A stretch of 44,747 nt of DNA, from contig NZ_PGGW01000015.1 in NCBI RefSeq assembly GCF_002794255.1, forward strand, positions 1 to 44,747, in the 5' to 3' direction. The position numbers and the translations under genes are program-made. Below, one piece after another: positions 1 to 9,925 of this stretch (position 1 is the stretch's first letter; each line of letters opens with the position of its first letter). This DNA comes from Streptomyces carminius (GTDB taxonomy: Bacteria; Actinomycetota; Actinomycetes; Streptomycetales; Streptomycetaceae). Under the pieces are notes generated by a model, which saw only the letters and a program-made list of their open reading frames with translations, did no database searches and was not told where the DNA came from.

Positions 1-900
1 GGCTCGGTGACCGCGGGCGGTGCACTGATGAACACCACCGAGGTGGAGAACTTCCCCGGTTTCCGCGACGGCATCATGGGCCCGGACCTGATGGACAACA
101 TGCGCGCCCAGGCCGAGCGGTTCGGAGCCGAGCTGATCGCCGACGACATCACCGCGGTCGACCTGGAGAGCGAGGTCAAGTCGGTCACCGACTCCGCCGG
201 TGCCGTGCACCGCGCCCGGACGGTCATCATCGCCACCGGCTCCCAGCACCGTCGGCTCGGCCTGCCCAGAGAGGACGAGCTGTCCGGCCGCGGGGTGTCC
301 TACTGCGCCACCTGTGACGGCTTCTTCTTCCGCGGCCAGCACATCGCCGTGGTCGGCGGCGGTGACACCGCCATGGAGGAGGCCACCTTCCTCTCCCGGT
401 TCGCCGAGAAGGTGACCATCGTCCACCGCCGTGACACCCTGCGGGCCTCCAAGGCGATGCAGGAGCGCGCCTTCGCCGACCCGAAGATCACCTTTGCCTG
501 GAACAGCGAGGTCGCCGAGCTCCACGAGGACGGCGGCAAGCTGTCGGGGCTGACCCTGCGCGACACCGTCACCGGCGCCACCTCCCACCTGCCGGCCACC
601 GGACTGTTCGTCGCCATCGGCCACGACCCGCGCACCGAGCTGTTCAAGGGCGTGCTCACCCTGGACGAGGAGGGCTACCTGACGGTGGACGCGCCCTCCA
701 CCCGCACCAGCATCCCCGGAGTCTTCGCCGCCGGGGATGTCGTCGACCACACCTACCGCCAGGCCATCACCGCCGCCGGCACCGGCTGCTCCGCCGCCCT
801 GGACGCCGAACGCTACCTCGCCGCCCTGGTCGACGCCCCCGAGAAGCACGTCGCCGAACCGGAGAAGACCGACGAGGCAGCAGCAGCCGCCGCACTCTGA
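1..900 (+). CDS. trxB: thioredoxin-disulfide reductase, 5'-truncated by window edge (possibly arsT)
   Basis: FAD/NADPH flavoprotein that reduces thioredoxin in the cytoplasm. The frame is open from base 1 and the N-terminal FAD Rossmann motif lies outside the window, so the GTG at 7 is not the real start. Visible are the conserved VENFPGF segment, the redox-active CATC pair (Cys codons at 304 and 313), the NADPH-binding [10 protein letters not shown] motif, the [10 protein letters not shown] segment and the C-terminal FAD motif GVFAAGDV. The tail ends in a short Ala-rich stretch. The next gene is a fragment of an arsenic-type ArsR. Streptomyces ars operons are known to carry a thioredoxin reductase (arsT), so this copy may serve arsenate reduction rather than being the housekeeping enzyme; that assignment is inference. 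Confidence 0.93.
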   Translation, partial: GSVTAGGALMNTTEVENFPGFRDGIMGPDLMDNMRAQAERFGAELIADDITAVDLESEVKSVTDSAGAVHRARTVIIATGSQHRRLGLPREDELSGRGVSYCATCDGFFFRGQHIAVVGGGDTAMEEATFLSRFAEKVTIVHRRDTLRASKAMQERAFADPKITFAWNSEVAELHEDGGKLSGLTLRDTVTGATSHLPATGLFVAIGHDPRTELFKGVLTLDEEGYLTVDAPSTRTSIPGVFAAGDVVDHTYRQAITAAGTGCSAALDAERYLAALVDAPEKHVAEPEKTDEAAAAAAL

Positions 901-1020
901 ACGGCCGCGGGGTACGGAACGGACCGCGTACGCGCGCCGGCTGCTCGTGAAGCGCGTCCGGGTGACTGGCGGGTGCGTCGCCGACCGGCGGCGTAGGGCC
1001 CAGCCGCTGAGACTCGTCCC

Positions 1021-1260
1021 TCAGCGCTCGGACAGGGCGGCGAGGCCGTCGTCCTTGGTGGGGGTGAGGATCTCCCGCAGGCTGCGGAGACCCTCCTGGT
1101 TCACCGAGTACCACACCCAGGTGCCTCGTCGCTCGCGGTTGAGCAGGCCGGCGTTGGTCATGAGCTTCAGATGGTGGCTGATCGTCGGCTGGCGCAGACC
1201 GAGGCACTCGGTCAGATCGCACACGCATGCCTCGCCCGTGGGTGAGGACTGGATCGGGCC
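1021..1260 (-). pseudogene. arsR: ArsR-family repressor, N-terminally truncated
   Basis: The minus-strand frame contains an ArsR winged-helix core. The metal-binding/recognition segment GEACVCDLTECLGL is followed by RQPTISHHLKLM and the wing RRGTWVWYSVNQEG, and the frame ends with a TGA at 1021. Family members normally begin about 45 residues earlier with an ADPTRLRLL-type helix. Here the sequence upstream of SSPTGEA (beyond about 1250) has no family resemblance although the frame stays open to 1368. The CVCDL motif is the As(III)-sensing type. With the first helices missing, dimerisation should fail, so I call it a remnant. It lies convergent to the reductase and just outside the Wadjet operon, so it may mark an insertion or deletion edge. 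Confidence 0.7.
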
Positions 1261-1600
1261 TATCCCTGGTTTGGACCACGGTCCGGTCGCTGCCGAGAGC
1301 CTTGGGAGTCGCCGCCCATCCCGCCCTGCCCGATCCGGCCGAGCAGTTCGTATCCGCCCAGCTCGCAAGGGTCGTCGGGGCTGAGGGGCGCGATGTGCAC
1401 GAAGGGCCTCACAATCGGGCGGAACCGGTGTCCACGATCACACCAGACCACTGCCCGCCCCCACGGGAGGCCGGTCACCGCTCATTCCCCGGCAGGCCGG
1501 GGCGCACACCCCTCTTCCGGGACAGGGCCCGTGGTCTCGGTGCCGCCCTCTACGGTGGAGAACGCCGATACCGCAGGGCAGGTGGGGAGGGACGACAGGC
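1261..1600. other. gap upstream of jetA
   Basis: No gene is recognisable here. The stretch runs from the truncated end of arsR to the first Wadjet gene and probably contains the island junction. A TACGGT hexamer near 1551 (TANNNT pattern) is a possible -10 for the operon, and GGGGAGGG at 1584-1591 is the ribosome-binding site of jetA. Confidence 0.4.
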
Positions 1601-3154
1601 GTGCGCAGGGTGCCACCGGAGATGTTCCGGTTCACGACAGGGGAGAAGGCCGATCTGTACGGGGCGGTGCTGGACGCCTTCGGTGTGGCCGGCGAGCACC
1701 TCGAAACCACCCTGGGCCCCGACGCGGTGCGCGAGCGACTGCGTCTGGTGGGCTGGGTGGCGGACGTCGGCGACGGGGAACTGCACGACGCGCTCGCCCG
1801 GCTGGTGAAGTGGGAGCTCCTCGACGTCGTGCACAACCACGCGGAGAACTACCGCACGGCCGAGGAGTACGAGCGGCGCAACCTCCAGTACTCGCTGACC
1901 CGCCGGGGTGAGGCGGCTCTCGCCGGAGTGCGGCACGCGCTGGAAGTGCTGGCCTCCACGGGGGCGTTGCAGACGGCCGTGCTGGAGGCCATCGCCGACC
2001 GCTTGGACGACCTGTGCCTGCTGTCCGGCGAACCCGCCTCCGCCGACCGGCGGATCTTCAGCACGCTGCGCGAGCTGGAGGCGCATCTGGAAGCCCTGGT
2101 GGAGAACACCAAGGCGTTCAACGGCGAACTGCAGCGCCTCCTGCGTGCCGAGGGCGCGGACCTGGAGGTGTTCCGCGAGGTCAAGGCCGCCACCGTCGCC
2201 TATCTCCAGGAGTTCCTGGTCAACCTCGACCGGCGCGGACAGGCGGTCGCCGCAGCCGTGGCCCGGGTGGAGGAGCGGGGGACCGCCGTGCTGCGCGAGC
2301 GGGCTCTCCGCGGGGCCGAACTGCCCCCGGTCGCCGGTGAGGACCCCGCGGCCGGCTGGCTGGAGAGCAGGCGGGCGCGCTGGGCGGGTCTGAGGGCGTG
2401 GTTCCTGCCGGACGACGGGGCACGGCCCCGGATCGAGCAGCTGCACGACATCGCCCGGCGCGCCATCGTCTCGCTGCTGCAGGTCCTGGAGCGGATCAAC
2501 GAGTCACGGCGCCGCTCCTCCAGCGCTGTACAGGACCTCCGGGAGCTGGCGCGCTGGTTCGCCGCGGCCCCCACGGAGGAGGACCTGCACCGGCTGTGGT
2601 CGACCGCCTTCGGACTCGCCCCGGCGCGCCACGCCCACCTCGCGCACCCCGACCCCGAGTTGATCCCGTCGTCCCGTTCCTGGTCCGAGGCCCCGCCCGT
2701 GGAGGTGTCGGCGCTGCTGCGGACCAGCGGACGGACGGAGCGCTTCACCCGCACGGCCAAGGTGCGGGACGTCACGGCGGTCAGGGCCGAGCGCGCGGAA
2801 CGGGCCCGTACGGAGCGGGCGGAACTCGCGCGTGCCTGGCAGGCGCTGGAGACGGACGGCCCAGTGCGCCTGTCCTCCTTCGGCACCCTCGATCCCGCCG
2901 TTTTCGAGCGGCTGCTCGACCTGGTGGGCCGGGCCCTGGCTGCCCGGCCGGACACGACCGGCTCGCGGCGCGCCACGACGGGGGACGGCCGGGTGGAGAT
3001 CGCGCTGTTCCCATCTCCCGACGAGCGCACCGCCGTACTGCGCACGACGAAGGGCACATTCGCCGGACCGGACTACGTCGTGCTCATCACAGCGGCCGAC
3101 GCAGCGAGCCCCCTCCCACGGCCGGGCGCCGCGCGCCGGGAGGCAGCCGGATGA
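1601..3154 (+). CDS. jetA: Wadjet JetA-type kleisin-like subunit (TIGR02677/DUF2397)
   Basis: Predicted 517-residue cytoplasmic protein of the TIGR02677 (DUF2397) family, the kleisin-like subunit that bridges the SMC-type ATPase in Wadjet anti-plasmid systems. Recognised by the opening PEMFRFTTGEKADLYGAVL, the EYERRNLQYSLT segment, the long helical middle (about residues 90-260) and the QLHDIARRAIVSLLQVLERI block around 280-305. The final 80 residues resemble a winged-helix end domain. The start is GTG 1601, with GGAGG ten bases upstream. An internal ATG at 1622 (MFRFTTGE) is the alternative. It is first of four genes and its stop overlaps the next start (ATGA at 3151). DUF2397/2398/2399 are, as I recall, the signature of Wadjet type II; the subtype number should be checked. 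Confidence 0.88.
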   Translation: MRRVPPEMFRFTTGEKADLYGAVLDAFGVAGEHLETTLGPDAVRERLRLVGWVADVGDGELHDALARLVKWELLDVVHNHAENYRTAEEYERRNLQYSLTRRGEAALAGVRHALEVLASTGALQTAVLEAIADRLDDLCLLSGEPASADRRIFSTLRELEAHLEALVENTKAFNGELQRLLRAEGADLEVFREVKAATVAYLQEFLVNLDRRGQAVAAAVARVEERGTAVLRERALRGAELPPVAGEDPAAGWLESRRARWAGLRAWFLPDDGARPRIEQLHDIARRAIVSLLQVLERINESRRRSSSAVQDLRELARWFAAAPTEEDLHRLWSTAFGLAPARHAHLAHPDPELIPSSRSWSEAPPVEVSALLRTSGRTERFTRTAKVRDVTAVRAERAERARTERAELARAWQALETDGPVRLSSFGTLDPAVFERLLDLVGRALAARPDTTGSRRATTGDGRVEIALFPSPDERTAVLRTTKGTFAGPDYVVLITAADAASPLPRPGAARREAAG

Positions 3155-4497
3155 GCACCCTCGCCAACCAACTCGCCGCCGCGGAACGGGAGCAGGTCGC
3201 CCGCGCCATCCGTCTCCTGCTGGCCCGGCCCCTGCTGACCGAGGCCACCGACCCGGCCGGCTTCGAACTGGTACGCCGCCGTCGCGAGCCGCTGGCCCAG
3301 TGGTTCGACTACACCTGCGGCTGGAGCCTGGTGGTGGAACCGCGCCGCGGCTACGCCCGCCTCACCAAGGTCCGCGCCGACCCGGACGGCTCCCGGCCGG
3401 CCCGCCGGGCGCGTTCCGGCCGGGCCCCGTTCGACCGCCGGCGTTACGTGCTGCTGTGCGTGACCGCCGCCGAGCTGCTGTCCATGCCGATGACGACCAT
3501 CGGCATGCTCGCCGACCGGGTCGTGCAGGCCACGTCGGCCGACCGGGCGCTGGCCGCGTTCGACCCGGTGCACAAGCCGGAGCGAATGGCGTTCGTCGAT
3601 ATCCTGAAACTGCTGGAGTCGTACGACGTGCTGCGCGCCGTCGACGGGACCACCGAGGCGTACGTCGAGTCCGCCGAGGCGAAGGTCCTCTACCGGGTGG
3701 ACACCACACTGCTGATGCGGCTGCCCGCCGCGCCCGTCGGCGCCTCCCGGCTCGCCGTACCCCCGGACGAGGTGCCCGCGCGGTTCGGGGAACTCCTCAC
3801 CGGTCTGGTGCGCGAGCGCCGTTACGGCGGCACGGTCGCCGACGGCACGGCGAACGAGGTGCACGGCGAGCGGGCGGCCACGGACGCGCAACGCAACCTG
3901 AGGCTGCGCCACTCGGTGCTGCGTCGCCTCTTCGACGACCCCGTGCTGTACCGGACGGACCTCACCGACGACGAGCTGGCGTACGTCACCTCCCTGACCG
4001 GACGCCAGATCCTACGCCGCTCGGTCGAGCAGGCCGGTTTCCTCCTGGAGGAACGAGCCGAGGGCTTCCTGCTCGTGGACCCGGACGGCCTCGCCACCGA
4101 TGTCCGCTTCCCCGACGACACGTCCACCGCCCGGGTTGCCGCGCTGCTCCTCCTGGAGCCGCTGTGCGCCGCGCCCAGCGGACTGCTGCCCGAGCAGGTC
4201 GCCGAGGCCGGCGCGGACCTGCTGCGCCGCTTCCCGCGGTGGGCCAGGGCGTACCAGTCCGAGGACGGTGCCGCCCGGCTGTCCGACGACGCCGTACGCG
4301 TACTGCGTGACGTCGGCCTGGCCCACCGTACCGGGGGGCGTGTCGTCGCGTGCCCTGCCGCATACCGCTACCGCCTGACGGAGACGACGAGCCCGAACCG
4401 GGACGACAAGCCCGAACCGGGAGGGGACGCCGCCTCCCCCGGGGCCGCGGGCGGCACGGCTGCCGAGGGCGACGTGGAAGAAGGAGACGAGCAGTGA
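3151..4497 (+). CDS. jetB: Wadjet JetB-type subunit (TIGR02678/DUF2398)
   Basis: Predicted 448 residues, TIGR02678 (DUF2398) family, the KITE-like partner of the kleisin/SMC complex. Family features are the N-terminal EREQVARAIRLLLARPLLT, the FDYTCGWSLVVEPRRGYARL segment, the FDRRRYVLLCVTAAELL helix, and YRTDLTDDELAYVTSLTGR near residue 275. The last about 50 residues are a low-complexity acidic/Gly-rich tail, unusual for a structural subunit. The ATG at 3151 overlaps the jetA stop by 4 nt, and the TGA at 4495 overlaps the jetC GTG, so the two genes are translationally coupled to their neighbours. The longer upstream extension of this frame is only a GC-bias artefact. Confidence 0.88.
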   Translation: MSTLANQLAAAEREQVARAIRLLLARPLLTEATDPAGFELVRRRREPLAQWFDYTCGWSLVVEPRRGYARLTKVRADPDGSRPARRARSGRAPFDRRRYVLLCVTAAELLSMPMTTIGMLADRVVQATSADRALAAFDPVHKPERMAFVDILKLLESYDVLRAVDGTTEAYVESAEAKVLYRVDTTLLMRLPAAPVGASRLAVPPDEVPARFGELLTGLVRERRYGGTVADGTANEVHGERAATDAQRNLRLRHSVLRRLFDDPVLYRTDLTDDELAYVTSLTGRQILRRSVEQAGFLLEERAEGFLLVDPDGLATDVRFPDDTSTARVAALLLLEPLCAAPSGLLPEQVAEAGADLLRRFPRWARAYQSEDGAARLSDDAVRVLRDVGLAHRTGGRVVACPAAYRYRLTETTSPNRDDKPEPGGDAASPGAAGGTAAEGDVEEGDEQ

Positions 4498-7400
4498 GCG
4501 TGACAGAGCTTCCCTCCCCCCGGCGGCCGGAGCCCACCGAACCGGCTCTGGCAGGGGCCGCCCGAGCGGCGGACGCCGCCGGCAGCCGTTGGCAGCCCCA
4601 CCGCGCCGGCATCCTCAACGTCTGGCGCTACTACGACGAGACGTTCACCTTCCACCAGGGCCGCCTGCTGCTCCGCGGCCAGAACGGCTCGGGCAAGTCC
4701 AAGGCCCTGGAACTGCTGCTGCCGTTCCTCTTCGACGCCAGCCTCCGCCCCAACCGCCTGTCCACGTTCGGCGGTTCGGAACGCACCATGCACTGGAACC
4801 TGCTGGGCGAGGGCGCCTCCGGCAAGACCCGCGTCGGCTACGTGTGGATGGAGTTCCGCCGAGTCGGCGACGACGGCACCGAGCGGTGGTTCGGCTGCGG
4901 GGCGCGCCTGCAGGCCAGCGTGCACACCACCACGGTGCACGCCGACTACTTCACCACCGGCTCCAGAATCGCCCACCCTGGCGGTGTGCTCCTCGTCAAC
5001 GACGCGGGACAGCCACTGACCCGGGCCGCCCTCGCCGAAGCCCTGCGCGACCGAGGCGACGTCCATGCCTCGGCCCCCGACTATCGCACGGCCGTACGGC
5101 GTGAACTCTTCGCGGGGATGGGGGAGCAACGCTACGAGTCGCTGCTGTCCGCGCTGCTCCAGCTGCGTCAGCCCAAACTGTCGGAGCGGCTCGACCCGTC
5201 CCTGCTCTCCACCCTGCTGTCCCGTGCCCTGCCCCCGCTGGGCGAGGCGGAGATCGCCGAACTCGCCGAGGGCTTCGAGCGGCTCGACCGGCAGCGCGAA
5301 CACCTCAAGCGGCTGGACGACGAGGTGACGGCCGCCGAGACCGTCGCGTCCCGGCAGCGTGCCTACGCGCGGCGGGTCCTGCGCGCGGGTTCCGCCGCGC
5401 TCATCTCGGCCACGACCGAGCTGGACAACCTCACCCGCGTCGCCCGCCAGAGCGCCGAGGAACTCGAACAGGCGCTGGCGGAACGCAGGTCGACCCAGAC
5501 CCGACGCGAGAAACTGGAGTTGCGCGCGCACGCGATGGACGAGACCGTCGAGGGCCTGCGCGAGAGTGACGCGTACCGGCAGGGCGAGGAACTCGACCGG
5601 CTCCGCCGCCGCGCCGAAGACGTGGCAGCCGCCGCCGGGAGGCAGCGATCCGCCGCTCAGGCCGCTCAGGTCCGGTCGCAGGAGGACCAGCGGCACGCCG
5701 AGGAGGCGGCGGACCACGCCCGCACACTAGGCGAGCACGCGCGCGAAGCCGCCGGGGAAGCACACCGGGCGGCTCGGGCAGCAGGGCTGGAGTCCATCCA
5801 CCACGAGGTGAGGACGGTCCTCGACGCCGCGGAGCCCGCGGTGGCCCTCCCCCGCACCCCGGGACGCGACCAGGGCGGCGTCCCGCGCACGACAGCCGGG
5901 AACGGAGCGCGACAGGCCCGTCGACTGATGCGCGGCGCGGACACCGCCCGACGGCAGCAGGTCACCCTCGTCACCGAGGCGATCGACGAGCACGATCGCG
6001 CCGTACGCGACCGGGGCGCCGCCGAGGAACTGCTGGACGAGGCCCGCACCCGTCTCGCGGAGGCGATCGCCCGGCGGGACGAGGCGTCCGTCGCCTGGGA
6101 CGACGCCCTCGCCGTACAGGTGGAACGCCTGCTCGCCTGGGCCGAGAACTGCACGGAACTGCGCATCACCGACCTCGACCAACTTGCTGCCACAGCAGCG
6201 GCGGAGGCCGAGGTGACGGCCCTGACCGAAGCCGCCGCACGCCCGCTGGAACAGGAGATCGCCACGGCGGAGGCCACCACCCGGGCCGCATGCCAAGGTC
6301 TGCGGGACGAGCGGAGCCGACTGGAGGAGCAGCGACGGCGGCTGAGCGGTGAAACCGACCTGCCGCCTGCGCCCCCGCCCACCCGCACCGCCGTCCGTAC
6401 GGCGACGGCGGGAGCGCCCCTGTGGCGATTGGTCGCTTTCCGGGAAGGGGTCCCGCTCCCCGTTCAGTCCGCGGTGGAGGCCGCACTGGAGGCGTCGGGT
6501 CTCCTGGACGCCTGGGTCAGTCCCTACGACGGAATCACGCTGCCGGGCCACGACACGCGCGCCGAGGCCGCCCTGGCCGCGACCGCCCCGGAGCCCAGCC
6601 TGCTGGAGGTGCTGAGGCCCGAGGAGGACATCCCCGTCCCGGCCGACACCGTGACCCGCATCCTCGCAGGCATCGCCTACGGCCCCACTCTGCCGGGCGG
6701 GCACCCCGCGGCCGTCTCCGCCGACGGCGCCTGGCGTCTCGCGCTCGCCACTGGCACCTGGAGCAAACCGGAGCCGGCCCACATCGGCGCCCTGGCACGT
6801 CAGCGCGCCCGGCAGCGCATGATCGGCGAACTGACCGACCGTATCGGCGAGACGAACGCCTCCCTCGCCGCACTCGACGACCGGCTGCGCGGCCTCGCCG
6901 CTCGCCGCGCCCGGCTGGAAGCCGACCGCGCCGCCCGACCCGACCACCGGGAACTCGACGCCCGGCGGCGTGACCGGGACCGCGCGGAAGACACCGTGGC
7001 GGCTCGGGACGACGCCGTGCGTGACGTCGCCGGACGACTGGCGCGGTGCGAGAGGGAGGTGGCGGTCGCTCTGCGCACGCTCCACCGCCGAGCCGCCGAA
7101 CACGGACTGCCCACCGACCGCGCCCGGTTGCGTACGCTCTCCGACGCCATCGACAGGTTCCGGGACACCGCCGACAGTTGGGTGGACGCCCGGCTCGCCG
7201 CGACCGCCGCCACCGACCGGGCCCGCCAGCGGGCCGCCCAGGCGGACCGATCGCGCCGGACCGCAGAGGAACGCGCCGAGGAAGCAGCCGCCACCGAAGC
7301 GGAGGCAACGGGGCTGAAGGCGCGCCTGGAGGCAGTGGAAGCCACCGTCGGCGCGGACTACCGGCAGATCGTCGCGCGCCTCGCCGAGGCGCGCGCCGAG

Positions 7401-8636
7401 CTGCGCCGCTGCCGTGAGGAGGCCGGCCGGGCCGCCGAACTCCTGCTGCGCCTGGAAGGACAGGTCGGAGAACTGCGTGCCACCAGCGGCCAGGACGCCG
7501 AACGACGGGAACAGGCCGTCGCGACCAGGGACGCAGCGGCGCGCCGGTTCCGGCACCTGTGTCTGGCCGGGCTGGCCGAGGACGCCGGCATCCCACCGGC
7601 ACTCGACGCCGGGGACGGCATCAAGGTCACCCTGGAGGCCGCCCGCGCCACAGCGACGAAGTGGCCGGACCTCCCGCACGCTCCACGCAACCTGGGCGAC
7701 GCCGCGACCCGCCTGTCCGAAGCGGTCCACGAGGCCCGCCAGCGCCTCGGCACCCGTGCCGACCTGGATCTGGAACCGGACGACGACATCCAGCTCTTCA
7801 CCGCCACCCTGGACGGCGTACGCGTGGGGGCGACGGGCCTGCTCAGCACGCTCACCCAGGAGCGGGACCGCAGCCGGGACGACATCACGGCCGCCGAACG
7901 GCACCTGTTCGACCAGATCCTCACCGGCGACATCCGCCGCCACCTCGCGGCCCGCATCCGCCAGGCCGGCGAACTCGTCGACCGCATGAACGGGCACCTG
8001 GAGCGGGTCCGCACCGCCTCCAACGTCGCCGTCCAACTCGTCTGGGACGTCCGCCCGGACCTTCCGGACAGCACCCGCACCGCCCGTCAGCTGCTGCTCA
8101 AGGACCCCGGCCGGGTCACCGAGAGCGACCGGGAGGCGCTGCACGTCTTCTTCCGCGCCCGCATCGAGGAGGCCAAGGGCAGTGAGACGGCCGCGAGCTG
8201 GGAGGAACAGCTCGGTGAGGTGCTCGACTACACCGCCTGGCACCGCTTCACCGTCCGCCTCGACCGGGCGAACGGGACCGGCTGGCAGCCGCTGACCAAG
8301 AAGCTGCACGGCGCGCTCTCCGGCGGAGAGAAGGCCATCGCACTGCACCTGCCCCTCTTCGCCGCCGTCGCCGCCCACTACGAGGCCGTACCCATGGCAC
8401 CCCGGCCGATCCTGCTGGACGAGGTCTTCGTCGGAGTCGACACGGTCAACCGCGGACAGGTCTTCGCGCTGCTCACCGCCCTCGACCTGGACCTCATGGT
8501 CACCTCCGACCATGAATGGTGCACCTACGGCGAACTGCCCGGCATCGCCGTCCACCAACTCCTCACCGGCGGGGACGACGACGCGGTAACCAGCGCCCGC
8601 TTCGTCTGGAACGGCGTCGACCTGGAGGTGGAATGA
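4494..8636 (+). CDS. jetC: Wadjet JetC-type SMC-like ATPase (TIGR02680)
   Basis: Predicted 1380-residue SMC-like ATPase of the TIGR02680 family, the motor that extrudes DNA loops in Wadjet complexes. The Walker A GQNGSGKSK is at about residues 62-70. A long Glu/Arg/Ala-rich heptad region (about 260-620) and another (about 790-1120) form two coiled-coil arms. They are separated by a globular hinge-like insert (about 640-780) that includes SPYDGITLPGHD and GTWSKPEPAHIGA. The ABC signature LSGGEKA is at about 1275 and the Walker B PILLDEVFVGVD at about 1303-1314. All catalytic elements are present, so the gene looks functional. It starts at GTG 4494 inside the jetB stop (GTGA) and ends in the ATGA shared with jetD. 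Confidence 0.92.
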   Translation: MSVTELPSPRRPEPTEPALAGAARAADAAGSRWQPHRAGILNVWRYYDETFTFHQGRLLLRGQNGSGKSKALELLLPFLFDASLRPNRLSTFGGSERTMHWNLLGEGASGKTRVGYVWMEFRRVGDDGTERWFGCGARLQASVHTTTVHADYFTTGSRIAHPGGVLLVNDAGQPLTRAALAEALRDRGDVHASAPDYRTAVRRELFAGMGEQRYESLLSALLQLRQPKLSERLDPSLLSTLLSRALPPLGEAEIAELAEGFERLDRQREHLKRLDDEVTAAETVASRQRAYARRVLRAGSAALISATTELDNLTRVARQSAEELEQALAERRSTQTRREKLELRAHAMDETVEGLRESDAYRQGEELDRLRRRAEDVAAAAGRQRSAAQAAQVRSQEDQRHAEEAADHARTLGEHAREAAGEAHRAARAAGLESIHHEVRTVLDAAEPAVALPRTPGRDQGGVPRTTAGNGARQARRLMRGADTARRQQVTLVTEAIDEHDRAVRDRGAAEELLDEARTRLAEAIARRDEASVAWDDALAVQVERLLAWAENCTELRITDLDQLAATAAAEAEVTALTEAAARPLEQEIATAEATTRAACQGLRDERSRLEEQRRRLSGETDLPPAPPPTRTAVRTATAGAPLWRLVAFREGVPLPVQSAVEAALEASGLLDAWVSPYDGITLPGHDTRAEAALAATAPEPSLLEVLRPEEDIPVPADTVTRILAGIAYGPTLPGGHPAAVSADGAWRLALATGTWSKPEPAHIGALARQRARQRMIGELTDRIGETNASLAALDDRLRGLAARRARLEADRAARPDHRELDARRRDRDRAEDTVAARDDAVRDVAGRLARCEREVAVALRTLHRRAAEHGLPTDRARLRTLSDAIDRFRDTADSWVDARLAATAATDRARQRAAQADRSRRTAEERAEEAAATEAEATGLKARLEAVEATVGADYRQIVARLAEARAELRRCREEAGRAAELLLRLEGQVGELRATSGQDAERREQAVATRDAAARRFRHLCLAGLAEDAGIPPALDAGDGIKVTLEAARATATKWPDLPHAPRNLGDAATRLSEAVHEARQRLGTRADLDLEPDDDIQLFTATLDGVRVGATGLLSTLTQERDRSRDDITAAERHLFDQILTGDIRRHLAARIRQAGELVDRMNGHLERVRTASNVAVQLVWDVRPDLPDSTRTARQLLLKDPGRVTESDREALHVFFRARIEEAKGSETAASWEEQLGEVLDYTAWHRFTVRLDRANGTGWQPLTKKLHGALSGGEKAIALHLPLFAAVAAHYEAVPMAPRPILLDEVFVGVDTVNRGQVFALLTALDLDLMVTSDHEWCTYGELPGIAVHQLLTGGDDDAVTSARFVWNGVDLEVE

Positions 8637-9925
8637 CCAGCACCGAAGCGACGATCCCCACGGAACCGGCCCCGGGCGAGGCCACCCTGCGCCGACCCGA
8701 ACTCCGCCCCCTATGGGACACGCTCCACAGCCGCCTCTCCTCCGGCCGCCCCGTCACACGGGTGCGCCTCGGACCGCTCGACGACACCCAGCGCGAGGCG
8801 CTCGCCGACCTCCTGGGCCTCGACCGCCTGCCGGACGCACGTCCCTCCGTCCCCCTGGCCCGCCTGGAGGAGGCCGTCACCGAACTCTCCGGCCGCACAG
8901 TACGAGAAATCGTCAGCGAACTGGTCGGCCCTCTCGGCGACAGAGCCGGCGAGCGGCGCCGCCAGAGGGACGAGCGGGCCGAGCTGTGGACCTGGCTGGC
9001 CGAGCACGAGACGGTGAGGGCCCAGCCGGCGCTCTCCGACTGGGCCGCCACCTGCCGGGCAGCCGGCGTGGTCGCCGGCTCGGTGGAGCACACCCGTACG
9101 CTGCTCACGGACGCGCTCAAGGTGCTCGCCGAACTGCCCGGCCAGGCAGAACCCCTGCCCGTCTTCGCCGCCCGGGTCCTGAGCGGCCAGACGCACGCAC
9201 TCGACGACGGCACACCCCTGTCCGCACTTGTCCTGCGCGCCCTGGCGACCCTGTACGACACCGTCCCTCCGCAGTCCGCCGCGCAGCGGCGCGCCCTGTG
9301 GACCCGCGCGGGAGTCGCCGACGACGAGCTGTCCGCCACCGTCCTCGTCGGCGGTCTTCGCCCGGCCGGCGACGGACTGCTCGCCCGGGTGGCCACGGCG
9401 TGCGCGGAGGCCGGCCAGGCCGCCTGTCTGACCCTCGCCCACGTCCGGTACCCGGGCGAGTTCATCCTTTCCAAGGCCCCTGTACCCGTCGTCCACGTCG
9501 TGGAGAACCCCAGCGTCCTGGCACTGGCCCTACGCCGCTTCGGGCCCTGCTGCCCGCCGCTCGTCTGTACGTCCGGCTGGCCCAACAGCGCCGCTATCCA
9601 GCTCCTGCGCATGCTCGCGGACCACGGCGCGGCTCTTCGCTACCACGGCGACTTCGACGGAGAAGGCGTCCGCATCGCCGCCTACGTCCTGGACAAGACG
9701 CCGGCGCGTCCCTGGCGCATGACGGCAGCGGACTATCGTGCCGCGGTCGCCCTCAACCCACGCGGTCCTCAGCCGGGACGCATCACCGAAGCGCCCTGGG
9801 ATTTCGACCTGGCCGAGGCCATGGCGGAGCACGGCATCGCCGTGGTCGAGGAACTGGTGGCGGAAGTGTTGTTGAAAGATCTCGCTGGTACGGCTCAACA
9901 GAGGCGTCGCCCTGGCTGGTCGTGA
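8633..9925 (+). CDS. jetD: Wadjet JetD-type TOPRIM nuclease (TIGR02679, DUF3323/DUF2399)
   Basis: Predicted 430 residues, TIGR02679 family, the topoisomerase-VI-A-like nuclease subunit that cuts the trapped plasmid. The N-terminal DUF3323-type region (about 15-290) is helical. The C-terminal DUF2399 TOPRIM domain carries the conserved glutamate in VVENPSVLALAL (about 285-296) and the acidic pair in HGDFDGEGVRIAAY (about 337-350), so the metal-binding residues are intact. The start ATG 8633 overlaps the jetC stop by 4 nt. The final about 12 residues after VLLKDLAG are polar and unlike the body of the protein, and the conserved repeat region begins at its stop codon. The last codons may therefore have been replaced by the downstream insertion. 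Last gene of the four-gene operon. Confidence 0.88.
   Translation: MTSTEATIPTEPAPGEATLRRPELRPLWDTLHSRLSSGRPVTRVRLGPLDDTQREALADLLGLDRLPDARPSVPLARLEEAVTELSGRTVREIVSELVGPLGDRAGERRRQRDERAELWTWLAEHETVRAQPALSDWAATCRAAGVVAGSVEHTRTLLTDALKVLAELPGQAEPLPVFAARVLSGQTHALDDGTPLSALVLRALATLYDTVPPQSAAQRRALWTRAGVADDELSATVLVGGLRPAGDGLLARVATACAEAGQAACLTLAHVRYPGEFILSKAPVPVVHVVENPSVLALALRRFGPCCPPLVCTSGWPNSAAIQLLRMLADHGAALRYHGDFDGEGVRIAAYVLDKTPARPWRMTAADYRAAVALNPRGPQPGRITEAPWDFDLAEAMAEHGIAVVEELVAEVLLKDLAGTAQQRRRPGWS

Noticed and set aside
5727..8558. Very long minus-strand ORF within jetC
   Set aside because: Antisense shadow of the SMC gene, which has all expected motifs in the sense frame.
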